From contig JADKKJ010000011.1 in assembly GCA_016720565.1 (NCBI GenBank), positions 1 to 64,000 on the forward strand: a stretch of 64,000 nt of DNA, read 5' to 3'. Positions within the stretch are counted from its first letter, which is position 1, and each line of letters opens with the position of its first letter. Both the position numbers and the translations under genes were made by a program. Of this stretch, positions 17,236-26,328 are shown piece by piece. This stretch comes from Chitinophagaceae bacterium (lineage in GTDB: Bacteria > Bacteroidota > Bacteroidia > Chitinophagales > Chitinophagaceae). The notes beneath the pieces are model-generated. The model saw only the letters and a list, made by a program, of their open reading frames with translations, ran no database searches and had not been told where the DNA came from.

Positions 17236-17778
17236 TCAGTTCTTGGATGCCTTTTCTCCCAATGCTTTTTGATAGGCTTCCGGTTCAGTAAGCGGATTAG
17301 GTATCAAAAGGTCATTCTTCTTATAAATAAAACCTGAACGTCCGTAGTTAGCGGGCGCAAAGGTCTGGGAAAGATAGATCGCATCTTTAGGACAAGCCTC
17401 TTCACAAAGTCCGCAGAAAATACAGCGCAGCATATTGATCTCGTAACGCGCCGCGTATTTCTCTTCTCTGTAAAGGCCTTCTTCACCTGGTAATCTCTCG
17501 GCCGCTTCCATGGTGATGGCTTCTGCGGGGCAGGCCACTGCGCAAAGTCCACAGGCCGTACAACGCTCTCTTCCTTCCTCATCACGGTTCAGCACATGCA
17601 ATCCACGGAATACCTTGGAGAAACTCCTGGTCTGCTCCGGGTAACTGATCGTTGGCCGCCTTTTAAAAAGGTGACTGAACGTGATCGCCATTCCTTTTAC
17701 GATATTCCACAAATAGATACTCTCCAGCCAGGTCATTGGCTTTCGGTCTACCTGTATCGATCTGTTTGTTAATGCCAT
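17236..17778 (-). CDS. nuoI: NADH-quinone oxidoreductase subunit I
   Basis: 180-residue ferredoxin-like subunit of the peripheral arm, holding two 4Fe-4S clusters (N6a and N6b) that pass electrons toward NuoB. Both motifs are present: CTACGLCAVACPAEA and CIFCGLCEEACPKDA. The N-terminal amphipathic segment MTWLESIYLWNIVKGMAITF anchors it to the membrane arm. An 86-base gap separates it from nuoH. Confidence 0.96.
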   Translation of the reverse strand: MALTNRSIQVDRKPMTWLESIYLWNIVKGMAITFSHLFKRRPTISYPEQTRSFSKVFRGLHVLNRDEEGRERCTACGLCAVACPAEAITMEAAERLPGEEGLYREEKYAARYEINMLRCIFCGLCEEACPKDAIYLSQTFAPANYGRSGFIYKKNDLLIPNPLTEPEAYQKALGEKASKN

Positions 17779-17864
17779 ATTGTTAAATGCCGTCGTTAAA
17801 AATCAATTACAAATATACCAAGCAGGGATCAGTAAGCCCATGACTTACTTACCAGTGCCGGCAG

Positions 17865-18923
17865 TTATTTCTTCAACCACAATATCAGGGCCGCTGTGAT
17901 CAGCATATTCACCAATGCCAGCGGTATCAAACGCTTCCAGCCCAGGTTCATCAATTGATCATACCGGAAACGCGGGATGGTCCAGCGGATCCAGATGAAC
18001 ACGAACAGGAAGAAAAATGTTTTTGCCATCAATGCCGCAAATCCAAGTATGCTCAGGAGATTTGGATCCAGACCCCATTTGGTCTCATCCACAAATGGAA
18101 GGATATCGTATCCCCCAAAATAAAGTGTGGACATGACTGCACTGCTGATGAACATATTGATGTATTCAGCAAAAAGGTAAAAGCCCAGCTTCATGGAAGA
18201 ATACTCCTGGTGATATCCGAAATTCAATTCATTTTCCGCTTCTGCAAGATCAAATGGCGTACGGTTACATTCTGCCAGCGCGCAAACAAAGAACACAATG
18301 AAACCCACCGGCTGCAGGATCACGTTCCAGTAATTGCTTCCTTCCACCTGGCTTCCTACAATGCGGCTCATTTGTAAACTGCCTGTGAGCATCAGCACCG
18401 CTATCAGCGCCAGTCCCATGGCCAGTTCATAAGAGATCATCTGCGAAGCACCGCGAATGGCAGCCAGCAGTGAGAATTTATTATTGGAGGCCCAGCCACC
18501 GATCATGATACCATAAACTCCTAAACTCACCACGCCGAAAATATAAAGTATGCCAATATTCACATCTGCGATCTGCAAAGACACATCCCTGTTGAATAAA
18601 TGAAGGTGGCCACCCCAGGGTATCACAGCACTGGTAAGCAGGGCGGTGATCATAGCGAGTGAAGGACCCAGAATGAAAAGGAAACGGGAGGAACTGACAG
18701 GGATGATCTCCTCTTTAAAGAATAATTTTCCACCATCGGCCAGCGGCTGAAATAAACCGAAAGGACCTGCGCGGTTAGGGCCACGGCGATCCTGCAACCA
18801 GGCCGCCACTTTCCGTTCAGCATAGGTCGTATACATGGCGATCACCAGCGAAATAGTAACGATGAACGCTACCAATATCGCTTTTTCGAGGACCAGCCAC
18901 CAATCCATGGTTAATAGATACAT
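17865..18923 (-). CDS. nuoH: NADH-quinone oxidoreductase subunit H
   Basis: 352-residue membrane subunit that forms the quinone chamber entry with NuoB and NuoD. Signatures: AWLQDRRGPNRAGPFGLFQ near the N-terminus and ALAECNRTPFDLAEAENELNFGYHQEYSSM in the loop with conserved glutamates (given here as two adjoining parts, ALAECNRTPFDLAEAE and NELNFGYHQEYS). Eight membrane helices. It begins 5 bases after nuoG. Confidence 0.97.
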   Translation of the reverse strand: MYLLTMDWWLVLEKAILVAFIVTISLVIAMYTTYAERKVAAWLQDRRGPNRAGPFGLFQPLADGGKLFFKEEIIPVSSSRFLFILGPSLAMITALLTSAVIPWGGHLHLFNRDVSLQIADVNIGILYIFGVVSLGVYGIMIGGWASNNKFSLLAAIRGASQMISYELAMGLALIAVLMLTGSLQMSRIVGSQVEGSNYWNVILQPVGFIVFFVCALAECNRTPFDLAEAENELNFGYHQEYSSMKLGFYLFAEYINMFISSAVMSTLYFGGYDILPFVDETKWGLDPNLLSILGFAALMAKTFFFLFVFIWIRWTIPRFRYDQLMNLGWKRLIPLALVNMLITAALILWLKK

Positions 18924-18928
18924 CGTAA

Positions 18929-20056
18929 TTATTGTTCTTTCTTTTCAAAAGTTTTACTCGTTGCCGCTCCGGCCACTTTGCTCAGGTCTACCTCAGGATC
19001 ATTCACCCCGCTCACATCATGTATATCCATCAGCAGTTTCGGATCCCGGCCACCCATTACTTCCGTGATCGTTTCTTTTGGTGTTACCAGTCCCGGGTAT
19101 TTACCCTGCGAGATCACTGAATGACGGTTGATATTGCTAAGCCCTTCAATCACCCAGTCGCTGGTGTTTTTCTTATCGAAGCGACAGGTATTACAGATCC
19201 ATCCCGTTTGGTTCCCACTTCCGTCGGGACGAGGGTAACTCATCACTTCACCCCACTCGTCTTTTCTTGCCGTTACTCTTAATACTTCATCACCACGCTG
19301 CCATAAGGTTACTTTACCGCAACAGGTTGGGCAATCCCGATGGGCATTCACGGGTTTAGTGAACCAAACACGATTCTTGAAACGAAAAGTTTTATCGGTC
19401 AGCGCACCAACAGGACAAACATCGATCATATTCCCGCTGAAATCATTATCGATGGCTTTGGAAATATAAGTGGAGATCTCTGCATGGTCGCCACGGTCAA
19501 GGATGCCATGCACGCGGTGATCCGTAAGCTGATCGGCCACATAGGTGCAGCGATAGCAAAGGATACAGCGGGTCATATGCAATTGTATATAAGGACCAAT
19601 ATCTTCCTTCTCAAATGTGCGGCGCTTAAATTCAAAGCGTGTGCCTTCTTTTCCATGTTCATAGCTAAGGTCCTGGAGGTGGCATTCTCCCGCCTGGTCG
19701 CAGATAGGGCAATCCAACGGATGATTGATCAGCAGGAATTCTACCACGCCATTGCGTGCATCCAATACTTTATCGCTGGTAATATTTTTTACGACCATAC
19801 CATCCATTACCGTGGTGCGGCAACTGGCCACCAGTTTAGGCATGGGCCTTGGGTCGGCCGTAGAACCAGCGGCAACTTCCACCAGGCAGGTACGGCATTT
19901 ACCACCGCTTCCTTCCAGTTTGCTGTAATAGCACATGGCGGGAGGAGTGACCTCACCCCCTATGCGGCGGGCCGCATTCAGGATAGTGGTACCCGGCTCC
20001 ACATCGATCGTGATATTATCGATGGTGACTTTGAATAATTTGGGTGCTTCAGACAT
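18929..20056 (-). CDS. nuoG: NADH-quinone oxidoreductase subunit G, iron-sulfur domains only
   Basis: 375 residues, against ~700-900 in many bacteria. It has the N-terminal 2Fe-2S domain (AMCYYSKLEGSGGKCRTCLV), the histidine-containing 4Fe-4S motif (HPLDCPICDQAGECHLQD), the two ferredoxin-like motifs (TRCILCYRC, NMIDVCPVGAL) and the start of the molybdopterin-type region with the N7 cysteines (DCPTCCGK, GWICNTC). The molybdopterin-like C-terminal domain is missing. To my knowledge such short NuoG is usual in Bacteroidota. All clusters needed for electron flow from NuoF to NuoI are present. Confidence 0.93.
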   Translation of the reverse strand: MSEAPKLFKVTIDNITIDVEPGTTILNAARRIGGEVTPPAMCYYSKLEGSGGKCRTCLVEVAAGSTADPRPMPKLVASCRTTVMDGMVVKNITSDKVLDARNGVVEFLLINHPLDCPICDQAGECHLQDLSYEHGKEGTRFEFKRRTFEKEDIGPYIQLHMTRCILCYRCTYVADQLTDHRVHGILDRGDHAEISTYISKAIDNDFSGNMIDVCPVGALTDKTFRFKNRVWFTKPVNAHRDCPTCCGKVTLWQRGDEVLRVTARKDEWGEVMSYPRPDGSGNQTGWICNTCRFDKKNTSDWVIEGLSNINRHSVISQGKYPGLVTPKETITEVMGGRDPKLLMDIHDVSGVNDPEVDLSKVAGAATSKTFEKKEQ

Positions 20057-20070
20057 TTTTCTACTCCTCT

Positions 20071-20934
20071 TTACTTAGTTTTTTTTATGGTATGCGGTCT
20101 GGTCAAACGGAAATTTGCCCCGATCGTACCATAGAATTCTTCAAATACAAAAGATTGATGCGCCCTGCCCGGTATCCCTTTTTTATGGAGGATCACATCC
20201 GGCAGGTTCACATAGCCCAGTTTATCTTCCAGCTTAACATGAATATGTTTAAATAAATTGATCATCAGTCCGGCCTTGGCAGAAATACCAAAACCAGAAA
20301 CATGAAAACGGTCGTTACGCTCATAATCCAGGAGGGTAACATTGGTCTTTGGGAACAACACCCCTGCACCTCCGCCATAGAACCAGGAAACGATCACCCG
20401 GTTGCTTTTTGAACGAAACAAGTCCTTATATTTTTCCAGTTCAACATTCAGGAAATTCAACCCATCGGTATGTTCATAGAGAAGGAAATCCCTGGTAATT
20501 TTTTTGGGACCATCATAAACGCCCTCAAAAGCTCCCGGTCTGGTAATGTTTCCTTTCATGGTAACCGTCTGGTCATTGTCCATCACGTACTTCATATGAT
20601 CATCGCCAAATGAAATGGCCAGGTTATCTTTTATAAAATAACTGATACGCAGATTGGTCTGTGGTATGGTCAGCCTTGAAAACTTCAGGTAATTATGATA
20701 ACTGATCCTGGTTGGGCGGTCATGCGCCGTAAGATGATAAAGGGTAAAATCATAATCCGCTCCCTTGAAGCTGATCGTGCTTTTTCCATAAGCAGCACGG
20801 TTCCATCCCCAGGAGATAAATAATCTCCCCGACTTGCGGTCCTGGAATTTATCCTGACCCTGGGTTGTACTGACTGTTGTAAAAAACATTATAATTACAG
20901 TAAGCAGTTTAAAGTGGACTTGTCTACACATCAT
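20071..20934 (-). CDS. exported protein of unknown function inside the nuo operon
   Basis: 287 residues with a signal peptide (KLLTVIIMFFTTVSTTQGQ). The rest is rich in aromatic residues and alternating beta-type segments (GRLFISWGWNRAAYG, LRISYFIKDNLAISFGDD, IVSWFYGGGAGVLF, FGISAKAGLMINLF, YGTIGANFRLTRP), which suggests a small outer-membrane beta-barrel. The start could be the first or second ATG (20934 or 20931). It lies between nuoF (18 bases) and nuoG (14 bases) in the same direction, so it must share their transcript. It is not a known complex I subunit, and I do not recognise a family beyond outer-membrane-barrel-like. Confidence 0.8.
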   Translation of the reverse strand: MMCRQVHFKLLTVIIMFFTTVSTTQGQDKFQDRKSGRLFISWGWNRAAYGKSTISFKGADYDFTLYHLTAHDRPTRISYHNYLKFSRLTIPQTNLRISYFIKDNLAISFGDDHMKYVMDNDQTVTMKGNITRPGAFEGVYDGPKKITRDFLLYEHTDGLNFLNVELEKYKDLFRSKSNRVIVSWFYGGGAGVLFPKTNVTLLDYERNDRFHVSGFGISAKAGLMINLFKHIHVKLEDKLGYVNLPDVILHKKGIPGRAHQSFVFEEFYGTIGANFRLTRPHTIKKTK

Positions 20935-20952
20935 TTTGTTGTTACCGATCTT

Positions 20953-22302
20953 TTAACCCGCCGACATGGCTGCGCCATAATTGGCCAGTCCATAATTGCG
21001 CCGCTGCGCATCGTCGGGGTTAGTAACATGCCATTCAAATTCATCCCTGAAATGACGGATCGCCGCAGCTACGGGCCAGGCGGCAGCATCACCTAAGGGA
21101 CAAATAGTATTTCCTTCGATCCTGCGCTGTATATCCCAGAGCAGATCGATATCACTCATTTTACCTTTTCCTGTTTCAAGATTCAGCAGGATCTTTTCCA
21201 TCCATCCGGTTCCTTCGCGGCAGGGAGAACACTGACCGCAACTTTCATGACGATAGAAGCGGGCCAGAGTATAGGTATGCCTTACCACGCACTGACGGTC
21301 ATCCATCACAATAAATCCACCAGATCCCATCATTGAACCTGTTTGAAATCCTCCATCGGCCAGTCCTTCATAGGTCATCATGCGGCTTTCCCCTTTCGCT
21401 GTTTTCAACAACAGATTAGCCGGAAGAATGGGAACAGAAGAACCGCCGGGAATGCAGGCCTTCAACTGGCGGCCATTGGCAATACCACCGCAGTATTCAT
21501 CGCTGAAGATGAATTCCTCTACGCTGATGTTCATTTCTATTTCGTAAACACCCTGTTTCTTAATATTACCACAGGCGGAGATCAGTTTTGTGCCGGTAGA
21601 TTTACCGATACCGATCTTAGCATATTCTTCTCCGCCATCATTGATAATAGGAACTACGGCCGCGATGGTCTCTACATTATTAACCACGGTTGGACAGTTC
21701 CATAATCCTTTCACAGCAGGGAAAGGAGGTTTGATACGTGGGTTACCTCTTTTGCCTTCAAGAGATTCAAGCAGGGCGGTTTCTTCCCCGCAGATATAGG
21801 CCCCTGCCCCTCTTTGTATATAGATCTCGCAATCGAAGCCGGAACCCAGAATATTTTTTCCGAGGAAGCCATTGTTCTTCGCTTCCGCGATGGCCTGTTC
21901 AAGTATGCCAACGATCCAGGCATATTCGCCGCGTATATAGATATAAGAGCATTTAGATCCCAATGCATAGGAAGAAGTGATGATACCCTCAATCAGTAAA
22001 TGCGGAATGAACTCCATCAGGTATCGGTCCTTAAAAGTGCCGGGTTCGCTTTCATCGGCATTTACCACCAGGTAGCGGGGTACGCCTTCTGGTTTTGCCA
22101 GGAAGCCCCATTTCATACCTGTTGGAAATCCCGCGCCCCCACGCCCACGAAGTCCGCTTTTCTTTACTTCTTCCGTTACCTGGTCGGGACTCATGGTCTT
22201 CAGCGCTTTTTCAACGCTGCGATAGCCACCCTCGCGACGATACACTTCGAAGGATCGGATCCCCTCCACATGCGCTTTGTCTAATAATAACTTTCTTCCC
22301 AT
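20953..22302 (-). CDS. nuoF: NADH-quinone oxidoreductase subunit F
   Basis: 449-residue subunit where NADH binds and passes electrons to FMN and the N3 4Fe-4S cluster. It has the glycine-rich nucleotide site GRGGAGFPTGMKWGF, the FMN-related segment VVNADESEPGTFKDRYLM, GAYICGEETALLESLEG, and the cluster motif ESCGQCSPCREG with the fourth cysteine in NTICPLGDAA. Full length. A 50-base gap separates it from the NTF2-like gene. Confidence 0.97.
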   Translation of the reverse strand: MGRKLLLDKAHVEGIRSFEVYRREGGYRSVEKALKTMSPDQVTEEVKKSGLRGRGGAGFPTGMKWGFLAKPEGVPRYLVVNADESEPGTFKDRYLMEFIPHLLIEGIITSSYALGSKCSYIYIRGEYAWIVGILEQAIAEAKNNGFLGKNILGSGFDCEIYIQRGAGAYICGEETALLESLEGKRGNPRIKPPFPAVKGLWNCPTVVNNVETIAAVVPIINDGGEEYAKIGIGKSTGTKLISACGNIKKQGVYEIEMNISVEEFIFSDEYCGGIANGRQLKACIPGGSSVPILPANLLLKTAKGESRMMTYEGLADGGFQTGSMMGSGGFIVMDDRQCVVRHTYTLARFYRHESCGQCSPCREGTGWMEKILLNLETGKGKMSDIDLLWDIQRRIEGNTICPLGDAAAWPVAAAIRHFRDEFEWHVTNPDDAQRRNYGLANYGAAMSAG

Positions 22303-22352
22303 TGAATCGTATTCTATAAAGCGTTAGACATTTTCATGTCCCGCTTTTGTTT

Positions 22353-22772
22353 CTAATATCGGATGGCTTGCCTGGCAAACAATAACCATCTGTTCGACTT
22401 CTTCGTCCACACTTCCAGCACTCTTAATTTATAACTGGCTTTTACACCATCCATGGAAGCTTCCACGCCACCAATGAAACGGGCACTGGCAAGGTTTCCA
22501 TTGATATTAACCACCACACTATCCTCTGTGAATGCCAGGTAATCCAGGTGACCCGACTTCAGGTCATTGATCACCTCATTCTTATTCTGTATCCAGCCAT
22601 TGCTATGCCCATAGCTTAGCATCTTATCGGTCTGCTGGTTTACAGAAATGGTATTACCATCAACCAGTGCCTTGTGAAATTCTTTAATGGTCCGGATCAG
22701 TTTTGCCTCATCTGTTTGGGCAAACAGGGTCACTGAAATAAAAAGGGTTAATATGGTAAGGGTCCTCTTCAA
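22353..22772 (-). CDS. exported NTF2-like/DUF4440-type protein inside the nuo operon
   Basis: About 139 residues with a signal peptide (KRTLTILTLFISVTLFAQ) and a SnoaL/NTF2-like body (LIRTIKEFHKALVDGNTISV, LSYGHSNGWIQNKNEVINDL, RVLEVWTKKSNRWLLFARQA). I chose a TTG start at 22772, just after the nuoE stop and immediately before the signal peptide; an ATG at 22805 would overlap nuoE by 31 bases. Relatives bind small hydrophobic ligands or act as enzymes, but no catalytic residues can be assigned here. Its place between nuoE and nuoF is unusual. Confidence 0.78.
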   Translation of the reverse strand: MKRTLTILTLFISVTLFAQTDEAKLIRTIKEFHKALVDGNTISVNQQTDKMLSYGHSNGWIQNKNEVINDLKSGHLDYLAFTEDSVVVNINGNLASARFIGGVEASMDGVKASYKLRVLEVWTKKSNRWLLFARQAIRY

Positions 22773-22774
22773 TT

Positions 22775-23272
22775 TTAATTTTGGGCAGCGGTCTGTTTGC
22801 TGCATTCTTCTATCAGGGCATCTACTTTTTCTTTGGTCAGGTGTTCACGGTAATGATCACCCAGTTGAAGCATGGGGGCATATCCGCAGGCACCCAGGCA
22901 TTCTACCGTCTTCAGTGTAAATAATCCATCTGCCGTGGTCTCACCTGGTTTAATACCCAACCTTTCATAAATGTATTTGATGATATCATCGCTTCCATTC
23001 AGCATACAGGGACCGGTCTGGCACACTTCAAAAAGATGTTTCCCTACAGGCTTCAGGTTATACATACTGTAGAAAGTAGCTACTTCATACACTTCGATAG
23101 GCTCCAGTTTCAGCAGGGAGGCAACATAATCCATGGTCTCTGCACTGAGCCAGCCACCAAATTCACGCTGGGCCAGGTGAAGCACCGGTATCAGCGAGCT
23201 TTTATGTTTGCCTTCCGGATAACGGCTGACAATTTCTGCCACCTCTTTTAATTTTTCCGCTGTAAATGTCAT
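22775..23272 (-). CDS. nuoE: NADH-quinone oxidoreductase subunit E
   Basis: 165-residue thioredoxin-fold subunit carrying the N1a 2Fe-2S cluster. The four cysteines are in CQTGPCMLNGSD and VECLGACGYAPM. Normal length. The 81-base spacer to nuoD carries a CTRGCNN repeat. Confidence 0.96.
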   Translation of the reverse strand: MTFTAEKLKEVAEIVSRYPEGKHKSSLIPVLHLAQREFGGWLSAETMDYVASLLKLEPIEVYEVATFYSMYNLKPVGKHLFEVCQTGPCMLNGSDDIIKYIYERLGIKPGETTADGLFTLKTVECLGACGYAPMLQLGDHYREHLTKEKVDALIEECSKQTAAQN

Positions 23273-23318
23273 TATTCCTTATATACTTTATCTACGTATT
23301 ATACTTCTCAACTTTTCT

Positions 23319-23354
23319 CTGCTAGCAGCTGGCGGCTAGCCCCTGGCTGCTAGC
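23319..23354. repeat. 7-base-period CTRGCNN repeat between nuoE and nuoD
   Basis: CTAGCAG CTGGCGG CTAGCCC CTGGCTG CTAGCTA: five seven-base units running up to the nuoD stop codon, with a single CTCAAC copy just before them (~23306). Confidence 0.8.
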
Positions 23355-24577
23355 TAGGCATCCATTTCCCCCGCGATCAGATTCAAACTACTCATGGTCA
23401 TGATCGCATCGCTCAGCATTCCGCCTTTTGTCAGTTCTGCATAAGCCTGGTAATAAATGAAACATGGCCTGCGGAAATGCAAACGGTAGGGAGTTCTGCC
23501 TCCATCACTGATCAGGTAAAATCCTAACTCACCGTTAGCGGCTTCAATAGAATGATACACTTCACCTGCAGGTATCTTTGTCTCACCCATGATGATCTTG
23601 AAATGCCAGATCAATGCTTCCATTTTCGTATACACATCTTCCTTTTCAGGGAGAAAATACTCTGGTACATCTGCATGAAAAACTTCCGCTTCAGCGCCTT
23701 TGAATTCCTGCACTTTCTGGTATGCCTGTTTAATGATGCTCAGGCTTTCCCACATTTCCTTTCCGCGAACCAGCCAGCGGTCATAGTTATCGCCGGTGGT
23801 GCCAACAGGTATGTTGAATTGAAAATCTTCGTAACTGCTATAAGGGGTATGTATCCTTACATCATAATCAACCCCGGCGGCGCGAAGGTTTGGTCCGGTA
23901 AACCCATAATTCAATGCCCTTTCGGCAGTGATGGCTCCTGTTCCCTGTGTTCTTTCCATAAAGATCCTGTTGCGTTGGAACAGGTTCTCAAATTCTTTTA
24001 ATACAGCAGGATATTCAGCCAGGAATTTTTCCAGTTTCTGAAATGCGATATCATTGAAATTCCTTTCAAAGCCGCCGATCCTTCCAATATTGGTGGTAAG
24101 CCTGGATCCGCATACTTCTTCATAGATCTCATAGATCAGTTCGCGGTATTGCATTACATAAAGGAAACCGGTATAGGCGCCTGCATCCACTCCCACAATA
24201 GAATTACAGATCAGGTGATCGGATATGCGGGCCAGCTCCATGATAATAATGCGGAGATAGTCCACCCTTTTTGGCGTTTTGATACCCAGCAATTTCTCGC
24301 AGGTCAAATGCCAGCCCATATTATTCAAAGGAGAGGAGCAATAATTCAAACGGTCTGTGAGCGGGGTGATCTGGTAAAGTGGCCTTCTTTCTGCTAATTT
24401 CTCAAAGGCACGGTGTATATATCCAACAGTTTGCTCAGAAGAAACGATCCTTTCCCCGTCCAGCTCCAGGATATTCTGGAACACCCCATGCGTGGCGGGG
24501 TGCGTTGGACCCAGGTTCAGCGTAGTGGTGGTTTTTTCTATGCTTCCTTCAGGAAGCTTTATATGATGTTCTGACAT
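23354..24577 (-). CDS. nuoD: NADH-quinone oxidoreductase subunit D
   Basis: 407-residue 49-kDa-type subunit lining the quinone site. NLGPTHPATHGVFQN near the N-terminus contains the histidine contacting quinone, and ISDHLICNSIVGVDAGAYTG follows. The start at ATG 24577 (MSEHHIKLPEG) is preferred because the open frame upstream overlaps the end of nuoC; this start leaves a 10-base gap. The C-terminus ends SSLNLIAGEMDA, as expected. Confidence 0.96.
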   Translation of the reverse strand: MSEHHIKLPEGSIEKTTTTLNLGPTHPATHGVFQNILELDGERIVSSEQTVGYIHRAFEKLAERRPLYQITPLTDRLNYCSSPLNNMGWHLTCEKLLGIKTPKRVDYLRIIIMELARISDHLICNSIVGVDAGAYTGFLYVMQYRELIYEIYEEVCGSRLTTNIGRIGGFERNFNDIAFQKLEKFLAEYPAVLKEFENLFQRNRIFMERTQGTGAITAERALNYGFTGPNLRAAGVDYDVRIHTPYSSYEDFQFNIPVGTTGDNYDRWLVRGKEMWESLSIIKQAYQKVQEFKGAEAEVFHADVPEYFLPEKEDVYTKMEALIWHFKIIMGETKIPAGEVYHSIEAANGELGFYLISDGGRTPYRLHFRRPCFIYYQAYAELTKGGMLSDAIMTMSSLNLIAGEMDA

Positions 24578-24587
24578 TTTTTTTCTT

Positions 24588-25091
24588 TTATCCCCGTCCA
24601 AACATTTCATCATCCTTATCGATCCGGCTCTGGTCTTCCAATGGAAATTCCTTTCTTAAAGGGAAATAATCCATTTCATCCACGTTCAGTATCCTTTTCA
24701 GGTTTGGATGACCCAGGAAATTCACTCCATAGAAATCAAAGGTCTCCCGCTCCATCCAGTTGGCCGCAGAGAATAAACCAGTAGCCGTATATACATCCGG
24801 CGTTTTAATATCGGTGAATACTTTAAAACGAAGGCGAATATTGTCCACCATATTATGCAGATGGTAAACAACTGCCAGTTCTTTCCCGGTATTATCCGGG
24901 TAATGAACTGCGCAGAGATCGGTCAGGAACCGGAACTTCAGTTCCTCATCATCATACAGGAAATTAAGCACCTTAAGGTTAAGGTCTTTTGGCGCTTCAA
25001 AACTCAGCAAGCCATAGGGCTCTTCAAAATTGCCCACTCCTTCGCCAAATTTTTCAGTGAGCCTTTGTTTTATGTGTTCGTTGGTCAGCAT
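24588..25091 (-). CDS. nuoC: NADH-quinone oxidoreductase subunit C
   Basis: 167-residue 30-kDa-type subunit. Signature: WMERETFDFYGVNFLGHPNLKRI (shown in two parts: WMERETFDFYGV and GHPNLKRIL), followed by FPLRKEFPLEDQ. Start ATG 25091 (MLTNEHIKQRL) avoids overlap with nuoB; the frame is open further upstream. It is separate from nuoD, unlike the enterobacterial nuoCD fusion. Confidence 0.95.
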   Translation of the reverse strand: MLTNEHIKQRLTEKFGEGVGNFEEPYGLLSFEAPKDLNLKVLNFLYDDEELKFRFLTDLCAVHYPDNTGKELAVVYHLHNMVDNIRLRFKVFTDIKTPDVYTATGLFSAANWMERETFDFYGVNFLGHPNLKRILNVDEMDYFPLRKEFPLEDQSRIDKDDEMFGRG

Positions 25092-25107
25092 GTAATTTAT
25101 TTGGTGC

Positions 25108-25692
25108 TTATTGAATGCCGTAGCTTTCCAATAAGTTTTTATACTGGTCGCCATTTCGCCTGCGCAGGCTTTCTTTTCCTACCAGGTCCTGTATACGTAT
25201 CACGCCATCAATGATCGCTTCGGGCCGGGGCGGGCAACCCGGAACGTACACATCCACGGGTACCACCTGGTCAATTCCCTGTAATACACTATAAGTATCA
25301 AATATGCCGCCACTGCTGGCGCAGGCACCTACGGCCATTACCCAGCGTGGTTCCGCCATTTGCAGGTAAACCTGTTTTACAACAGGTCCCATTTTTTTGG
25401 CAATTGTACCCATTACCATCAGCAGGTCGCACTGGCGGGGAGAAAAGCCAACTCTTTCCGATCCGAAACGGGCCAGGTCATAATGCGAACCCATGGTGGC
25501 CATGAATTCAATACCACAGCAGGAAGTAGCGAATGGGAGAGGCCAGATGGAATTTTTTCGGGCCAGGCCTATTACTTTATTTAAGGAAGTGGCGAAGAAT
25601 CCTTCTCCCTGTAAACCTTCAGGCATATCAGAAATACTGATATCCGTTACCAGGGGTTTGTTATTTAAATTATATGATACCGGACGAGACAT
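25108..25692 (-). CDS. nuoB: NADH-quinone oxidoreductase subunit B
   Basis: 194-residue subunit holding the terminal N2 4Fe-4S cluster that reduces quinone. It has the tandem cysteines in ATSCCGIEFMA, plus GACASSGGIFDTY and VYVPGCPPRPEAIIDG. The N-terminus DMPEGLQGEGFFATSLNKVIG is typical of Bacteroidota NuoB (20 residues or fewer shown). It is 101 bases downstream of nuoA. Confidence 0.97.
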   Translation of the reverse strand: MSRPVSYNLNNKPLVTDISISDMPEGLQGEGFFATSLNKVIGLARKNSIWPLPFATSCCGIEFMATMGSHYDLARFGSERVGFSPRQCDLLMVMGTIAKKMGPVVKQVYLQMAEPRWVMAVGACASSGGIFDTYSVLQGIDQVVPVDVYVPGCPPRPEAIIDGVIRIQDLVGKESLRRRNGDQYKNLLESYGIQ

Positions 25693-25793
25693 ATTTCAAC
25701 TATTTTATGTGAGCACTTCTTCTATCGATTTCTATAACAGCCTTCCGGGCCTGAATGTTGCTTACCGTATATTTTTCACCTTTTGCACAAACT

Positions 25794-26189
25794 TTAATCT
25801 TCCCAGTTCAGCGCTCCTCTTTTAATGATATATATGAACCCGCATAGAAAAAAGCCTACGAATAATAGCACTGCCTTAAAACCTTCCCAGCCAAGCATTT
25901 TAAAATTCACAGCGTAAGGATAGAAAAATATCACTTCCACATCGAAAAGCACGAAAAGGATGGCGGTCAGGAAATACTTGATGGCCATGGGCTGCCTGGC
26001 ATCACCATGGCTCTCAATACCACTGGAAAAATTCTGGAGTTTATCGCTGGTTTTTCTTTTGGGTCCCAGCAAATGGGTCACTACCATCAGGAAAGCCACA
26101 AGCCCTACCGCAAAGATCATTTGGATCGCCACCGGCAGGTAAGAGCCGGAATCAGCATTGTTCAAACCGGATTGAAGAAGGTAGTTCAT
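25794..26189 (-). CDS. nuoA: NADH-quinone oxidoreductase subunit A
   Basis: 131-residue three-helix membrane subunit, first gene of the operon. The conserved loop (SGIESHGDARQPMAIKYFLT) and the acidic helix LFVLFDVEVIFFYPYAV are present. The product ends GALNWED. A promoter-like element lies 21 bases upstream of the start. Confidence 0.96.
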   Translation of the reverse strand: MNYLLQSGLNNADSGSYLPVAIQMIFAVGLVAFLMVVTHLLGPKRKTSDKLQNFSSGIESHGDARQPMAIKYFLTAILFVLFDVEVIFFYPYAVNFKMLGWEGFKAVLLFVGFFLCGFIYIIKRGALNWED

Positions 26190-26209
26190 TATCCTATTTT
26201 ACAGTCGGG

Positions 26210-26217
26210 CAAAATTA
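26210..26217 (-). promoter_or_regulatory. -7 promoter element of the nuo operon
   Basis: The minus strand reads TAATTTTG, matching the Bacteroidota -7 consensus TAnnTTTG. A TTGG lies ~15 bases upstream, shorter than the ideal 19-base spacing. A start point ~7 bases downstream would give a short leader before nuoA at 26189. Confidence 0.55.
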
Positions 26218-26266
26218 AGGCGATGGGGCCAATAAATACACGAAAAAAATCAGGACCTGACATGAT

Positions 26267-26298
26267 AAAAAAATCCCCCACCAAAAAGGCAAGGGACT
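26267..26298 (-). terminator. intrinsic terminator after the TPR gene
   Basis: On the minus strand GTCCCTTGCC, loop TTTTT, GGTGGGGGAT, then a T run. The ten-pair stem includes G-T pairs. It separates the TPR unit from the nuo promoter. Confidence 0.7.
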
Positions 26299-26328
26299 TT
26301 TCATTGTAAAAGAAGAAAACCGAGTTTA

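Noticed and set aside
19340..20038. 232-codon plus-strand frame opposite nuoG
   Set aside because: NuoG cysteine motifs on the minus strand are unmistakable; this frame shows no domain.
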